Counted from the first letter of the stretch, positions 1 through 8,645 are shown. The stretch is DNA of 64,000 nt from Rhodopseudomonas_A sp036404135 (GCF_036404135.1 NZ_DASWPE010000098.1:124001-188000); one strand, 5' to 3'. The notes: a model not told the origin generated them from the sequence alone. Translations and numbers: made by a program.

Positions 1-922
1 GACGTTGCCTATCGTTCAAGGACTGCCCTGCATGCAGCTCCCAGAACCGAGCTTTACCGAGGACATTGGCCAATATGACGTCCGCACCATCAAACGCGCG
101 GTCCAGGCAGCCAAAGAACCACTCCAGCCAAGGCGTGATATCAAGCCCACCCTTCTGTGTGTGCTCTAGAATGTCGTAGTAGGATTTGCGTTCCTTCCGG
201 ATCTGCGCGGACATGCTGTAGAACCGCTGGACGCTGTTTTCGGACCTTGCGAGCGCCAGATCCGCAATCGCACGTGCAATGCGCCCATTGCCGTCCTCGA
301 ACGGGTGGATCGTCACAAACCACAGATGGGCAACCCCGGCCTTCAGGACAGGGTCAATGCGGCTAGAGGCGTTAAACCACTCCAGGAAGCGCTGCATTTC
401 AGTTTCGAGCCGACCAGCAGCCGGGGCTTCGTAATGAACATTTTCACGACCAATAGGGCCGGATACGACCTGCATGGGACCGGATTGTTCGGTACGCCAT
501 GCCCCAACGACAATTTTACTCATTCCGCTGCGCCCCGTAGGGAATAGCGCCGCATGCCAGCCGAACAGGCGCTCCGCTGTGAGGCCTTCGCTGTACTTTT
601 CCGTGGCGTCGAGGATCATTTCGACGACGCCTTCAACGTGTCGATCTGCGGGCGCGAGCGCGCCTATATCCATCCCTAACCGTCGCGCGATAGATGAACG
701 AACCTGCTCCCTGTCGAGAACCTCGCCTTCTATCTCGCTGGATTTGACGACTTCTTCAGTGAGCGTCTGCAAGGCGGCTTCAGCCCTGAGGTTGAAGCCC
801 AAATGCTCCATCCGTCCGATGAGCCTGCCCTGCTTATGGCGTACAGCCGCAAGCTGCTCCGAAAGCTGCTCGCCGCTCCAGGTTAACTCCGGCCACCCCT
901 GAATCTCGTGAATGTATGCCAT
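1..922 (-). CDS. Fic family protein, AMPylator-like (C-terminus off the left edge)
   Basis: I translated this from the minus strand; it starts at an ATG at 922 and runs off the window after about 307 codons. It has an N-terminal helical Fic-associated region, an SSEIEG stretch at residues 61-66 that fits the S/TxxxE(G/N) inhibitory-helix motif, and the Fic active-site motif HPFEDGNGRIAR at residues 206-217. Family knowledge: Fic enzymes transfer AMP or another nucleotide part to a target hydroxyl through the motif His, and the inhibitory Glu in the same chain restrains activity. The target is unknown. A perfect palindrome lies directly upstream of the start, so autoregulation is likely. Confidence 0.85.
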   Translation of the reverse strand, partial: MAYIHEIQGWPELTWSGEQLSEQLAAVRHKQGRLIGRMEHLGFNLRAEAALQTLTEEVVKSSEIEGEVLDREQVRSSIARRLGMDIGALAPADRHVEGVVEMILDATEKYSEGLTAERLFGWHAALFPTGRSGMSKIVVGAWRTEQSGPMQVVSGPIGRENVHYEAPAAGRLETEMQRFLEWFNASSRIDPVLKAGVAHLWFVTIHPFEDGNGRIARAIADLALARSENSVQRFYSMSAQIRKERKSYYDILEHTQKGGLDITPWLEWFFGCLDRAFDGADVILANVLGKARFWELHAGQSLNDRQR

Positions 923-923
923 T

Positions 924-1003
924 ATTCTCTGCATCCTTTGCAGAGAATATGGAACCAATTCTCCTCAAGCGCAACAATATTCTATTCATTTTTTGCAGAG
1001 AAT
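924..1003. promoter_or_regulatory. Two tandem palindromic operators upstream of the Fic gene
   Basis: Site 1 is a perfect inverted repeat with 10-nt arms, ATTCTCTGCA at 924-933 and TGCAGAGAAT at 939-948, separated by 5 nt. Site 2 has ATTCTATTCA at 979-988 and TGCAGAGAAT at 994-1003, with the same 5-nt spacer and 8 of 10 arm positions conserved. The centres are 55 bp apart. Site 1 ends 2 nt from the Fic start codon, so a bound protein would block initiation. The regulator is not identified. Confidence 0.6.
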
Positions 1004-1419
1004 AGAGGCTTTAATCTCGTCATACGGCAAAGCCGTTGAAAAATACCTGTGTTATCATTTGCTTGACCATCGTCAGGCCCCGACATGTCCAACACACGAC
1101 TTCAATAGAATCGCTGTCTATCGGGGAGACCCCGTTGCTCAAATACCTAATGGTGATTTTGCGGTTCGTACGAACGATAAATTTTTCCAAAATCAGTGGC
1201 ATAAGCCTCCACAGACCGCCAATATTGCCGGATGTTTTGCTGCTTCGAGGCCCTTCACCACCAAGCCCGACCATAGCTCATTTTACCCGCGGGTCATGAG
1301 CCCTGAGAGCGTCATCATAAGAGCTTCTCTGGAGCACTTGCGATGGCAGGTCGGAAACTACGGATCTCGGCTTATTTCGACCCGCCTCGCAGGCGCGCAA
1401 AAAAAATTGCTCAAATCCG
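1004..1419. other. Intergenic region, no gene recognised
   Basis: This 416-bp stretch is visibly more AT-rich than its neighbours. Open frames crossing it lack ribosome binding sites and resemble no family I know. It may hold the Fic promoter beyond the operators. Confidence 0.4.
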
Positions 1420-1806
1420 TTAGGCAACGGCCTGCAACTCTCCTATCAGCTTGAAGATCTCCAGTAAGACCTCCTTTGAATCGGCGAGCTTCTTTGCCAC
1501 CACCAGGTCCTGTCTGCAGGAAAGCTGGAGAACGGCCTCCAAAACGGCATCAGAGGTCCGGACCAGGTCGACCAGATGTTCACCAGTCGGACCGTTTTTC
1601 GCCAGAAACCAGTTTTTGACGGCCCGTTCATTGGCGTGAGTCAGGTTGACCACTGCTTTGATTGATGAGTTGTGCTGTCCGAACTCCCGATGCAGCGCGT
1701 CTGCGATCACCTGAGCGAATCGCGTGTTTTGAAAATATTCCTTTTGATCCGGAATCTCTTTTCCGGGCCCGGACTGACTCTTTCGGTCTGTTTTTGTAGG
1801 CGACAT
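1420..1806 (-). CDS. Small XRE-like DNA-binding protein of mobile elements
   Basis: 128 residues. The middle of the protein (about residues 45-95) reads like the helix-turn-helix-like domain of small proteins common on rhizobial islands, with the run NERAVKNWFLAKNGPTGEHL followed by an AVLEAVLQL helix. The N-terminal 25 residues are polar and probably disordered. No enzyme motif is seen. It lies divergent from the serine recombinase at 1891, so it could regulate that promoter; this is inference. The assignment rests on recalled sequence style, not on a search. Confidence 0.5.
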   Translation of the reverse strand: MSPTKTDRKSQSGPGKEIPDQKEYFQNTRFAQVIADALHREFGQHNSSIKAVVNLTHANERAVKNWFLAKNGPTGEHLVDLVRTSDAVLEAVLQLSCRQDLVVAKKLADSKEVLLEIFKLIGELQAVA

Positions 1807-1890
1807 TCGGCGTCTCCCTTGGTTACGCTGAAGGAACCCAAAGGACGCTCAACTGGAATTCCGGTTGATCGATGACCGAGTAGCCATGAC

Positions 1891-3456
1891 GTGCGACGTT
1901 CCAGGCAAGTACCGGCCGACGCATTTCCGGACGGCCCAATCCCAGCCGCTCAATACGTGCGCATGTCCACCGAGCATCAAAAATACTCAACTGAAAATCA
2001 GGCCGACGTCATCGCCGCCTATGCGGCGAGACGTGGATTCACGATCATCAAGACCTACGCCGACGAGGGGCGTAGCGGCCTGAGCCTCGACGGCCGTGAT
2101 GCGCTCAAGACCCTGATCAAGGACGTTCGCGACGGGTCGGCCGGCTTCGCCGCCATTCTTGTCTATGACATCAGCCGCTGGGGACGTTTTCAGGACGCGG
2201 ACGAAAGCGCCTACTACGAGTACATCTGTAAGGAAGCGGGCATCCGCGTCTTATACTGCGCCGAGCAATTCGAGAATGACGGCAGTCTCACCTCGACGAT
2301 CATCAAGAACATGAAGCGCGCGATGGCCGGCGAATATAGCCGGGACCTGTCAGCGAGGGTTTTCAAAGGACAATGCAAACTGGTGACTCTTGGTTACCGG
2401 CAGGGCGGCTCACCTGGATATGGCCTACGCCGGACACTGATCGACGAACACGGGCGCCCCAAGGCAGACCTGGCCCGAGGGGAATACAAGAGCCTCCAGA
2501 CAGACCGGGTCATCCTCACGCCGGGTCCGCCCAATGAGGTCGGGATCATTCGCCGCATCTACCAAAGCTTCGTGATCGGACGTAACGCGGAATCTGAGAT
2601 CGCGGCAGAATTGAATCGGGAAGGAATATCCAATGAATTCGGGCGCCCCTGGTCGCGGGGAACGATCCACCAGATCCTGACCAACGAAAAGTATATCGGA
2701 AACAACGTCTATAACCGCGTATCTTTCAAATTGAAGCAAAAGCGGGTGGTTAATCCGCAAGAGATATGGGTCCGTGCCGAGAATGCCTTTGAGGGCGTGA
2801 TAGAGGCCGGTCTGTTCGCCGCCGCCAGCAGCATCATCGACGAACGCTGCAAGCATTTCAGCGACGAGGACATGTTGAGGCGCTTATCGTCGCTTCTGAG
2901 TGACAAAGGATACTTGTCAGGTCTCGTCATCGACGAGGTTGACGACATGCCGTCCAGTTCGATCTACCGCGCGCGTTTTGGCAGCCTTCTTCGCGCCTAC
3001 CAGTTGGTGGGTTACAAGCCGGATCGCGATTTCCGATACTTGGAAACGAACCGCGCACTTCGCTCGATGTATCCTGATATCCTGCGACAGACCATCGCCG
3101 GGATCCGAGATTGCGGAGGCGTCGTCGAGCTGGATCCGTTGACTGACGTTCTGACGGTCAACGGCGAGTTCACCGCCTCAATCATTATCGCTCGTTCCCT
3201 TCGCACAAGCGCGGGTTCTTTGAGGTGGAAAATTCGTCTCGACGCCAGCCTGAGACCCGACATCAGTATCGCAGTACGCATGGATGGAACCAATGAGACG
3301 GCGTTGGATTACTATCTCCTGCCCAGCATTGATATCACGACCGATAAGCTGAAACTGGCTGAGGAAAACGGCCTCCGTCTGGACGCGTATCGGTTCGACA
3401 ACCTCGATATGCTCTTTCGATTGAGCACCCGCGACGACCTGGGAGCGGCCGCATGA
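1891..3456 (+). CDS. Large serine recombinase (resolvase/invertase superfamily)
   Basis: 521 residues from a GTG start. The N-terminal resolvase domain carries YVRMSTEHQ with the nucleophilic Ser at about residue 26, followed by YDISRWGRF and the EYSRDLSARV helix typical of large serine recombinases. The middle (about residues 215-300) matches the Recombinase domain (IIRRIYQSFVIGRNAESEIA, GTIHQILTNEKYIG). The C-terminus is unassigned. It is the first gene of a tight three-gene operon: its stop overlaps the next start as ATGA. Recombinases coupled to two ParB-like proteins recur in alphaproteobacteria; the partner proteins may regulate or direct recombination, but that role is not proven. The start is uncertain because no clear ribosome binding site precedes the GTG. 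Confidence 0.85.
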   Translation: MRRSRQVPADAFPDGPIPAAQYVRMSTEHQKYSTENQADVIAAYAARRGFTIIKTYADEGRSGLSLDGRDALKTLIKDVRDGSAGFAAILVYDISRWGRFQDADESAYYEYICKEAGIRVLYCAEQFENDGSLTSTIIKNMKRAMAGEYSRDLSARVFKGQCKLVTLGYRQGGSPGYGLRRTLIDEHGRPKADLARGEYKSLQTDRVILTPGPPNEVGIIRRIYQSFVIGRNAESEIAAELNREGISNEFGRPWSRGTIHQILTNEKYIGNNVYNRVSFKLKQKRVVNPQEIWVRAENAFEGVIEAGLFAAASSIIDERCKHFSDEDMLRRLSSLLSDKGYLSGLVIDEVDDMPSSSIYRARFGSLLRAYQLVGYKPDRDFRYLETNRALRSMYPDILRQTIAGIRDCGGVVELDPLTDVLTVNGEFTASIIIARSLRTSAGSLRWKIRLDASLRPDISIAVRMDGTNETALDYYLLPSIDITTDKLKLAEENGLRLDAYRFDNLDMLFRLSTRDDLGAAA

Positions 3457-4334
3457 ACGACATCACCCCTGCCATCGTCAAAGTTCCGATCTCGGCAATC
3501 ACGATCCTCAACCCGAGGGTCCGCAACAAGCGCGGGTTCAAAGAGCTGGTCACCAGCATTGCCAATCTTGGTCTGAAAAAGCCTATCACCGTCAGCCGGC
3601 GCAATGGCAGCGGCAGGTTTGATCTTGTCTGTGGCCAGGGACGCCTGGAGGCCTTTATTGCCCTACGCCAGGAGGAAATTCCGGCGGTGGTGGTCGAAGC
3701 CTCCGAGGAAGATTGTTTCGTCATGAGTCTGGTGGAGAATCTGGCGCGGCGGCACCATTCTTCCATGGAGTTGATCCAAGAGATCGGCAATCTCAAGAAA
3801 CGCGGATATTCGATCAACCAGATCGCGGCCAAGACGGACTTCAGCGCGGAATATGTCTATGCCCTTTGCTATCTGCTCGAGCATGGCGAGGAACGCATCC
3901 TCACCGGCGTCGAGAAAGGCGTCATTCCGTACTCCATCGCGATCGAAATTGCCCGGGCCAAAGAGAGTGACGTTCAGACCGCCTTGGCCGACGCCTACGA
4001 AAACGGATCAATTCCCGGAAAGCAGGTACTTGCCATTCGAAAAATCATCGAGCAGCGCAACTTGACCGGCAAGGGACTTCATTCGATCGGCAAACGGCCG
4101 CCATTCAAAAGATCGGTTACCTCCGGCGCCCTCATTCGAGCCTACCGCAAGGAAACCGATCGTCAAAAATTGCTCATCAAGAGGGCTACGCTGGCGCAGG
4201 GACGTTTGCTTTTCGTGGTCAACGCCATGAAAAGCCTGTTGAACGATACGCCATTTGTTACTTTGCTGCGCGCAGAGGAACTGCACAGCCTGCCACGTCC
4301 GTTGGCCGAACGGGTGGGAGGAACGGGAATATGA
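3453..4334 (+). CDS. ParB/Spo0J-like protein, first of a pair
   Basis: 293 residues. The N-terminal ParB domain shows VPISAITILNPRVRNK, then CGQGRLEAFIALRQEEIP, a variant of the CTP-binding box with GQGR in place of GERR, then SLVENLARRHHSSMELIQEI. A KorB-like helix-turn-helix follows (GYSINQIAAKTDFSAEYVYAL). It starts inside the recombinase stop codon and overlaps the next gene by 4 nt, so the three are probably translationally coupled. No parA is nearby, so classical partition is doubtful and a recombination-linked role is more likely. Confidence 0.8.
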   Translation: MNDITPAIVKVPISAITILNPRVRNKRGFKELVTSIANLGLKKPITVSRRNGSGRFDLVCGQGRLEAFIALRQEEIPAVVVEASEEDCFVMSLVENLARRHHSSMELIQEIGNLKKRGYSINQIAAKTDFSAEYVYALCYLLEHGEERILTGVEKGVIPYSIAIEIARAKESDVQTALADAYENGSIPGKQVLAIRKIIEQRNLTGKGLHSIGKRPPFKRSVTSGALIRAYRKETDRQKLLIKRATLAQGRLLFVVNAMKSLLNDTPFVTLLRAEELHSLPRPLAERVGGTGI

Positions 4335-5251
4335 AAACAGAGCCCCCGGATGTAAAAATCGCCTTCGAGCAAAATATCGTGGTGCTTCCCATTGCGTCGA
4401 TTTTGCCGCTCAAGCAGGTGCCTGACGCGATCAAGAGTTTGACCAAGTATCGCAGGATTGCGCAATCCGTCGCCGAGATCGGCGTCATAGAGCCTCTGGT
4501 CGTGTCTCAGCGTCCTGATGGAAACGGCAAATATCTGTTGCTCGATGGACACGCCCGTCGCGCGATCCTGATGGACCTCGGCGAGACATCCGTCCGCTGC
4601 ATCATGGCTTTTGATGATGAGGCATTTACCTACAATAAGCGTATCAACCATCTTGCCACGGTCCAGGAGCACTTCATGATCACACGCGCCCTCGAACGCG
4701 GGGTGTCCGAAGAGAAGCTTGCCAAGGCCCTGAACGTCAATATCCAGCATATTCAGCGGCGCCGCTCGCTGTTGAATGGCGTCTGTCCCGAAGTTGTCGA
4801 TATGCTCAAGGATAGGGCCGTGAACCCGGTGACCTTCGATGTCCTGCGCAAGATGCGTCCCATGCGGCAAATCGAGGCCGCCGAACTCATGCAATCCGCA
4901 TCGAACTTCTCATCCAGCTATGCGAAGGCCATTCTAGCTGCGACGAAGCAAGCTGATCTTGCGAAGCCGGACACTCCGAAGAAAGTCGCGGGAATGACCT
5001 CAGAGCAAATGGCCCGGATGGAAAGGGAGATGGAGACTCTGCAACGCGATTTTAAAGCGATTGAGACCTCGTACGGCGAGGACATCCTGAACCTCGTGAT
5101 CGCCTCTGGCTACCTGTCGAAATTGATCAGCAATCGCAAGATCGAGCGCTATTTGGCCCAAAACCACGGTGAGATACTTGAGCGGTTCCGATCGATCGTA
5201 TCCTCGGCCTCGCTTGACAGCCCATCGGCCGAGTCGCCTGTTCATCCATAA
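4331..5251 (+). CDS. ParB-like protein with RepB-type C-terminus, second of the pair
   Basis: 306 residues. A ParB-type N-terminus is visible in LLLDGHARRAILMDLGE at about residues 70-86, then a helix-turn-helix region (VSEEKLAKALNVNIQHIQRR). The C-terminal half (NPVTFDVLRKMRPMRQIEAAELM, then a long helical stretch) resembles the plasmid-partition RepB C-terminal domain. It overlaps the preceding gene as ATGA and closes the recombinase/ParB/ParB operon. The convergent neighbour at 5290 marks the operon end. It lacks an adjacent ParA ATPase. Confidence 0.75.
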   Translation: MKTEPPDVKIAFEQNIVVLPIASILPLKQVPDAIKSLTKYRRIAQSVAEIGVIEPLVVSQRPDGNGKYLLLDGHARRAILMDLGETSVRCIMAFDDEAFTYNKRINHLATVQEHFMITRALERGVSEEKLAKALNVNIQHIQRRRSLLNGVCPEVVDMLKDRAVNPVTFDVLRKMRPMRQIEAAELMQSASNFSSSYAKAILAATKQADLAKPDTPKKVAGMTSEQMARMEREMETLQRDFKAIETSYGEDILNLVIASGYLSKLISNRKIERYLAQNHGEILERFRSIVSSASLDSPSAESPVHP

Positions 5252-5289
5252 CGCCGTCGAGCGCCGGGGGCGCAGGAGGGAGTCTCGTC

Positions 5290-5817
5290 CTATCGTGACG
5301 CTACCCTCTTGCGGTATTCGTCAACCATTGATGCCGTGACATCGTGGGCATAGCAAAGAGGTGCTGCGCCCCCTGGTCGGGAATATGCACTCCTGCCGCC
5401 GCAAGCTCGGCCGTTCCGCATTCGATCATCCGGGCAGGCACAGGGACGGCCCGTCGCATGATAGGCACTGCGGCTTGCGGCGATGATCAGCGCCGCGACA
5501 GCGGCGGCGGTCAACAGTTCCTTTGGGGGTTTTGCGACCACTGCCCCCTCTTGCTTCTCCCCTGACTTCTGCGGGGGAAGGGATTCGATCGAAGGCGGCA
5601 AAACCGTAACCGGACGCGGAGTGGCGGCCGCGACATCCGCTCTTTGGACCACGGGTGATTGTTTCGCCGGGGCAGCCGAGAGACCGGGGGTGGCCAGGTA
5701 TTTGACGGGCGGCACTGGTTGCGGCGGCGTTGAGTGAGGCGCGCCAACCCCGATGCCCAAGGCGATCAGCCCCGCGAGGCACGTACTCCCAGCTAACCAT
5801 GACACAACCCGGCGCAT
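5290..5817 (-). CDS. Secreted or membrane-anchored Cys-rich protein of unknown function
   Basis: 175 residues from the ATG at 5817, chosen because GGGAGAGGG lies just upstream; an earlier in-frame start has no such site. The N-terminus is a signal-like hydrophobic segment (WLAGSTCLAGLIALGIGV), then a Pro-rich linker, a second hydrophobic stretch (LLTAAAVAALIIAA) and a conserved-looking C-terminal block with four Cys: RPCACPDDRMRNGRACGGRS, then YSRPGGAAPLCYAHDVT. I recall this block from uncharacterised proteins of rhizobial islands. A metal-binding or nuclease-associated role is possible but unproven. Confidence 0.55.
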   Translation of the reverse strand: MRRVVSWLAGSTCLAGLIALGIGVGAPHSTPPQPVPPVKYLATPGLSAAPAKQSPVVQRADVAAATPRPVTVLPPSIESLPPQKSGEKQEGAVVAKPPKELLTAAAVAALIIAASRSAYHATGRPCACPDDRMRNGRACGGRSAYSRPGGAAPLCYAHDVTASMVDEYRKRVASR

Positions 5818-5932
5818 TCGCCCTCTCCCGCGCTCGGTACCAGCACCGATCCAACCGCAACCGGGGGACAGACGCAAGGCAACTTAGGGCGGGGAATTGA
5901 ACGGCGGATTCTGCCGCCTTCGGTCGGCCAGG

Positions 5933-6181
5933 CTAATGCCCGACATACCGCGTTGCGGTATCGAGGCCATCTCGCCCGGTGCGGCGGGCGATGACGTCCC
6001 TGACGCGGTCCCAATGACCGCGAGGCCGGTTTCCGTCAACGACGGCGGTGTGCTCAGCCTCACGCGCCCGGCGGCGCGCTTCCTCGTACGCGAGCTCCTT
6101 GTAGCCGCACAGAAGTGCGTCCGCATCCGCCTCGACCAGCGCGGCCTTTTCGCGGCGCGCCTTCAGCCACCCAAAGACCAT
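5933..6181 (-). CDS. Small conserved hypothetical protein (MVFGWLKARREKA family)
   Basis: 82 residues. The ATG at 6181 is preferred over an upstream in-frame ATG because GGGAGCGG precedes it. The protein is highly charged and helical (KARREKAALVEADADALLCG, then YKELAYEEARRRAREAEH) and ends with HWDRVRDVIARRTGRDGLDT. The proportions and motif order resemble small hypothetical proteins of rhizobial plasmids and islands. No enzymatic residues are apparent. It may be cotranscribed with the gene at 5290-5817, 115 nt downstream. Confidence 0.55.
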   Translation of the reverse strand: MVFGWLKARREKAALVEADADALLCGYKELAYEEARRRAREAEHTAVVDGNRPRGHWDRVRDVIARRTGRDGLDTATRYVGH

Positions 6182-6268
6182 GACCCGCTCCCGGGGCAGA
6201 TCGTCAACATCTTGACGTATACAAAATTTTGACTCATAGGGGAAACATCGCTTCAAGCGGTTGTGTAT

Positions 6269-6423
6269 TGAGAAGGGGCCGTGCTAGCGGCCCCTCTCGC
6301 TATTTGAGGCGAACGCTGATTGCGAGGACGACCTGCAATCGTCACCACCACACAGCGAGCGTACCGCACAGGTGCATGGCATCGCTCCTTCTTTTGGTTG
6401 TATCTGGCAGCGCCATGCCTCGC
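6269..6423. repeat. 155-bp direct repeat, left copy
   Basis: This copy matches 7505-7661 at all but two substitutions (GAGGACGACC/GAGGAAGACC and GTCACCACC/GTCGCCACC) and one 2-nt insertion. It opens with the hairpin AGGGGCCG/CGGCCCCT. The two copies have the same orientation and bracket the membrane protein gene at 6521-7138 and an ArdC fragment. Confidence 0.9.
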
Positions 6424-6520
6424 CCATTGTTGCCACGCTGTCGACGGCGGTGGACGTATGTCTGCGCAAGTTCTCAATCGCGCATTCAATACCGGCGTTC
6501 TTAACGTACGACTTCTCAGA

Positions 6521-7138
6521 TCACGGCCGCGACATATTGATGATTTTCGGCGAATCCGGACATCTCCGCGTATTGATGAAATCGATTATTTTTTGTCCAG
6601 TCTCCTCTCCCGAGTAACCAAAGCCACTCACCCTCAACATCGTATGAGGCATCGTTTTGTTGTCGATGTTGGCTGAGTTATAATGCCCCTGGATCGGGAC
6701 AAGGTGCCCCTGCGCGTCCTGGGCGAGACTGATAACCCCGAATCCGTAATAGGTTTTGTCGGACTCCCCATCCATTTGAGCAGCGAAGATGTAGAGGTAC
6801 CTTTTTTGTTGAATATCTAAGTAACTCGTAATTGTCTGCCAGTGACAAAATTGGCTACCGTCATTTCGATAATTCGTCCCGTCGAATAAATACATACCCC
6901 TAGACTCATCACGGTATATTTTTCCAAAACTGTATTGGTGAGCTAGGCCGCCTTCCGTTACGGAATGTTCAATGTATTCTCCCCAATCGCCTTCAATATC
7001 GATTGGGATCTGCTTCTTTCTAATTTTATGAACCTGATACATGCTCCAAAATATTTGAAAAATCAGGTTTGATGCAATGCCAGAGACAACACCAATGCTG
7101 AAAGAGACGGCATTCGCGTTACTGAAGATGTTATCCAT
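6521..7138 (-). CDS. Membrane-anchored beta-rich protein, possible defence effector
   Basis: 205 residues from the ATG at 7138, chosen because GGAG sits 9 nt upstream; a longer frame lacks this. One transmembrane helix lies near the N-terminus (about residues 10-32, SFSIGVVSGIASNLIFQIFW), then a basic stop-transfer stretch HKIRKK. The rest is predicted beta-rich with alternating aromatic residues, opening with a lipocalin-like GDWGEY. The architecture, a helix plus a C-terminal beta-barrel-like domain, recalls Cap15-type membrane effectors, although Cap15 has two helices and I see one. The gene is AT-richer than its surroundings and sits alone between direct repeats. The function is unproven. 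Confidence 0.55.
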   Translation of the reverse strand: MDNIFSNANAVSFSIGVVSGIASNLIFQIFWSMYQVHKIRKKQIPIDIEGDWGEYIEHSVTEGGLAHQYSFGKIYRDESRGMYLFDGTNYRNDGSQFCHWQTITSYLDIQQKRYLYIFAAQMDGESDKTYYGFGVISLAQDAQGHLVPIQGHYNSANIDNKTMPHTMLRVSGFGYSGEETGQKIIDFINTRRCPDSPKIINMSRP

Positions 7139-7299
7139 TTGGCGATCTCCAGACCCGGTGGGAATCATGTCCCGTAACGGCTGCATTAACCTATCTCGTT
7201 TTATTTCAAAGCGATTTGGGAACAAACAAATTCGATCTATGCGTCGCGCCGAACGACAACAACGGTAAGTCGCACCTCTATCTCGGTACAATGATACAT

Positions 7300-7446
7300 C
7301 CTGACTTTGGACACGGCAGCGGAAATAACGTGCTCATCGGTTTTCAGGACTTCCCGCCAATGCGCCAGCCACTGCGGATGGTGAGGTGGCGGCTCAACGC
7401 CCCCCGAACTCGGTGCACAGGAACGCGGGGCCGCGCTTGGAGATTT
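7300..7446 (-). pseudogene. Fragment of an ArdC-type antirestriction gene
   Basis: Two frames together read GPAFLCTEFGG and then VEPPPHHPQWLAHWREVLKT with DEHVISAAVSK. These align with the C-terminus of the intact ArdC at 8683-9543 (GAAFLCAELG, then YLAHWLNVLKADKRAIFTAA). A frameshift separates the two parts and the N-terminal four fifths are missing. It shows that the region once held a second ardC. Confidence 0.6.
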
Positions 7447-7504
7447 GCGCTCCCCTGGCATACGCCTAAGTATCTAACCGGCCCCACAGATCACGACCGC
7501 ACAA

Positions 7505-7661
7505 TGAGAAGGGGCCGTGCTAGCGGCCCCTCTCGCTATTTGAGGCGAACGCTGATTGCGAGGAAGACCTGCAATCGTCGCCACCACACAGCGAGCGTAC
7601 CGCACAGGTGCATGGCATCGCTCCTTCTTTTGGTTGTGTATCTGGCAGCGCCATGCCTCGC
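7505..7661. repeat. 155-bp direct repeat, right copy
   Basis: Second copy of 6269-6423, about 98 percent identical by eye, with an extra GT in the GGTTGTGTATCTGG segment. It begins with the same GC-rich hairpin. The spacing between copies is 1236 bp. Confidence 0.9.
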
Positions 7662-7922
7662 GGCTTTCCTCTTTAGCACGGCATCAAACGTACCGGATAT
7701 CCGGCTGCGCAACGTCTAAGCTACGCGCTTCCTGTATGACAAATCAGGGGGCCCGATCTGGACAGCGCCGGGTCTGTTTGCAGTTTTGAGCTTTTACCGG
7801 CCGCGCGGTATATGTAAGCTAACCCCACTTTTTAAACTCACAGGTCCAGACCCTGGACGGGGTTCACGACGAAGAGGATTTTGTACCCTGAAATATTGAA
7901 TCTAGCGATTGCGAGGTCCGCC

Positions 7923-8198
7923 ATGGAAATCTCGACATTATCACCTCCTTACGCCAACCGAACTTTCAGATTTTCCATAACCGACGGGACGGCACCGATC
8001 GAAATCACCGTCCTCATCAACGGCCGGCAAATTTACTCAATCGACTGTCCCGATCCTCCTTGCCACGAGACCATCGAGATTCCCGACGCTATCGGGGCCA
8101 GACTGACCATCACCGCAAAGGACGCCCGGGGAGAATTTGTACAACAGGAATTCACGATCGCAGCATCCACGGACAACTCCGGTTTCAGTACCGCGTGA
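7923..8198 (+). CDS. Small hypothetical protein, beta-sandwich-like
   Basis: 91 residues from the ATG at 7923, which has GAGG 7 nt upstream; an upstream in-frame ATG at 7881 has none. The sequence alternates hydrophobic and polar residues (NRTFRFSITDGTAPIEITVL, then ARLTITAKDARGEFVQQEFTI), suggesting a small beta-sandwich. Two Cys lie close together (SIDCPDPPCHE). It lacks a signal peptide. The next gene begins 6 nt after its stop, so the two form a pair. I recognise no family. Confidence 0.5.
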   Translation: MEISTLSPPYANRTFRFSITDGTAPIEITVLINGRQIYSIDCPDPPCHETIEIPDAIGARLTITAKDARGEFVQQEFTIAASTDNSGFSTA

Positions 8199-8204
8199 CT
8201 TGCG

Positions 8205-8645
8205 ATGACCTTCCTTGAGGAACTAGGGACATTGAGCCCCGGCACGCTCGCGGCGTTTTCGTCGTTGGCGACATGCGCGGGTGCGATCGCAACGGCAGTC
8301 ATCGGAAAACTGGTCGTCACGCCGTTCCTTGGAGCCCGCGACAAACAGGATCGGGAAGCGGAATGGCGCAAGCACGCCATAGAGCTGACCAAGCTCGATC
8401 TCGAGCGTCGGCTTAAGACGCGCGACCCCAACGACAAGAGTCGACTGCGACCGGGTATTTTGGATTTTTTGGCGAACTATCGCGACCTGCAGGAGCTGGG
8501 AAGCCGTTCACCGAAAGAACTCTACGCGATCATTACAACGCAACGGATCAAGGCTTACGCGCCCCCCGCTGAAAAGACAGGATTTCCCAAGCGCTTCGTG
8601 AAAGGTGTCATTCGACTCTTCGACCACAGGTATGCCGAGCGGTAG
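8205..8645 (+). CDS. Hypothetical membrane-anchored protein
   Basis: 146 residues. One hydrophobic segment (about residues 12-38, TLAAFSSLATCAGAIATAVI) is followed by a charged helical region (DKQDREAEWRKHAIELTKLD) and a basic C-terminus. It starts 6 nt after the stop of the preceding small gene, so the two are probably cotranscribed and may interact. No catalytic motif is visible. It could be an accessory membrane protein of a two-gene toxin or defence unit, but that is speculation. Confidence 0.5.
   Translation: MTFLEELGTLSPGTLAAFSSLATCAGAIATAVIGKLVVTPFLGARDKQDREAEWRKHAIELTKLDLERRLKTRDPNDKSRLRPGILDFLANYRDLQELGSRSPKELYAIITTQRIKAYAPPAEKTGFPKRFVKGVIRLFDHRYAER

Noticed and set aside
912..1454. 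Open frame of 180 codons on the plus strand
   Set aside because: It crosses the Fic operators, has no ribosome binding site, mixed low-complexity composition and no family resemblance, and it ends inside the gene at 1420.
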